Shown: positions 5,926 to 6,486 of the stretch, piece after piece
Position numbering within the stretch: the stretch's first letter is position 1
How the letters are laid out: each line of letters opens with the position of its first letter
NCBI GenBank assembly: GCA_937877675.1
Contig: CALEIS010000148.1
Span: 1-6,486, forward strand
From: an uncultured Clostridia bacterium
GTDB lineage: Bacteria > Bacillota > Clostridia > Oscillospirales > Acutalibacteraceae
Reading direction: 5' to 3'
DNA length: 6,486 nucleotides
Made by a program: the position numbers and the translations under genes
Notes under the pieces: generated by a model
Database searches by the model: none
Seen by the model: only the letters and a program-made list of their open reading frames with translations
Told to the model about the DNA's origin: nothing

Positions 5926-6486
5926 TTATTTAATTTCATTAACATCATAAGGTGTTCTTTGATACACAAAGTAGTTGAGCCAATTCTGAAATAAAAGGCT
6001 TCCAGCACCACGCCAAGTAAGTGGGGGAGTAAGTCGTGTATCATCATTAGGGAAATAGTTGTAAGGTAATTTAATATCTAATCCCTTATGTAAATCTCTG
6101 AAATATTCACGAGCAAGAGTGTCGCTGTCATATTCACTATGACCTGTGCAGTAGAAATTTCTACATTCCATATCAGCTACAATGTGAACGCCTGAAATCT
6201 CGGAATAAGAAAGGATTTGCAACTCTTTAACAAGAGCAATATCCTCTTTTTTTGTTTCTGTGTGACGAGAGTGTGGCACATAGAAAAGGTCACTAAAACC
6301 ACGGAGTAATGGATGATACATATCAAGTGGTTTGTGTGGGAAAATACCAAACATCTTTTCAGGCAACTTATACTTTGGAATACCATAATGGTAATAGAGT
6401 GCAGCCTGAGCACCCCAACAGATGTGGAATGATGAGTAAACATGGCTCTTTGCCCAGTCAAAGATTGTGCAAAGCTCATCCCAATA
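5926..6486 (-). CDS. metA: Homoserine O-acyltransferase MetA (O-succinyl/O-acetyltransferase), C-terminal part
   Basis: MetA transfers an acyl group from acyl-CoA to homoserine, the first committed step of methionine synthesis, in the cytosol. The frame is open to the window edge, so 186 C-terminal residues of about 305 are visible and the true start lies outside; the TTG at 6366 is internal. From the window edge, the fragment begins YWDEL and shows the nucleophile Cys23 in ICWGAQAAL, the HYGIPKYKLPEKMFGIF segment (33-49), then GHSEYD with catalytic His116 and Glu118, and Arg130 in REYFRD. The family's C-terminal NYFP.DD...WR....LLF.NWLNY.VYQ.TPYD pattern is complete. The residue that separates acetyl- from succinyl-CoA use (position 111 in Bacillus/E. 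coli numbering) lies just upstream of the visible part, so the acyl donor cannot be decided. Ala161 stands where most homologues I know have His (WRSHG type). Confidence 0.95.
   Translation of the reverse strand, partial: YWDELCTIFDWAKSHVYSSFHICWGAQAALYYHYGIPKYKLPEKMFGIFPHKPLDMYHPLLRGFSDLFYVPHSRHTETKKEDIALVKELQILSYSEISGVHIVADMECRNFYCTGHSEYDSDTLAREYFRDLHKGLDIKLPYNYFPNDDTRLTPPLTWRGAGSLLFQNWLNYFVYQRTPYDVNEIK

Noticed and set aside
6177..6479. 100-codon minus-strand frame overlapping metA
   Set aside because: Another frame of the metA coding strand; the MetA frame carries all family motifs.

Overview
The window looks like chromosomal DNA of a low-GC Gram-positive bacterium, most likely a gut-type member of the Clostridia. 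The evidence is the AT-rich composition, strong AGGAGG-type Shine-Dalgarno (SD) sequences, closely packed co-directional genes, a YmfH-type M16 peptidase homologue next to lgt, and a clostridial-style copper ATPase with metal-binding domains at both ends. I cannot name a genus. No phage, CRISPR, tRNA or rRNA is visible.

Layout. (1) Positions 1-2349, plus strand, form a tight housekeeping run: the C-terminal half of a YmfH-family M16 peptidase-like protein, then lgt (prolipoprotein diacylglyceryl transferase, 1-base overlap), then folD (one-carbon folate metabolism, 4-base gap). (2) Positions 2350-2528 are the only sizeable intergenic region. It holds an unusually GC-rich imperfect hairpin of about 81 bases that looks like an interspersed repeat (2354-2434), a weak promoter candidate, and a second compact hairpin (2485-2506) just upstream of the copper gene. 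(3) Positions 2529-4997 encode a Cu(I)-exporting P1B-type ATPase (copA) with an N-terminal HMA domain and a C-terminal CopZ-like HMA domain. The joint between pump and CopZ domain contains a well-placed internal SD and ATG, and also a stop codon in the -1 frame just after a run of seven A. It reads like a former copA-copZ gene boundary that is now, or only apparently, fused. (4) Positions 5039-5878 encode a membrane-anchored glycerophosphodiester phosphodiesterase whose SD lies inside a perfect 9-bp palindrome that runs into the start codon. (5) A strong, probably bidirectional, terminator (5885-5922) separates it from a convergent minus-strand gene. (6) Positions 5926-6486, minus strand, hold the C-terminal 186 residues of MetA, homoserine O-acyltransferase, whose 5' end lies outside the window.

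How the genes relate. The first three are ordinary envelope, translation and C1 metabolism genes. copA and its CopZ domain form a self-contained copper export module, with no CsoR or CopY regulator gene in view. The phosphodiesterase may be read through from copA, since no terminator lies between them, but a functional link is not shown. Nothing here is clearly a new system. The points most worth following are the copA/copZ joint, the folD-copA hairpin element and the palindromic SD.
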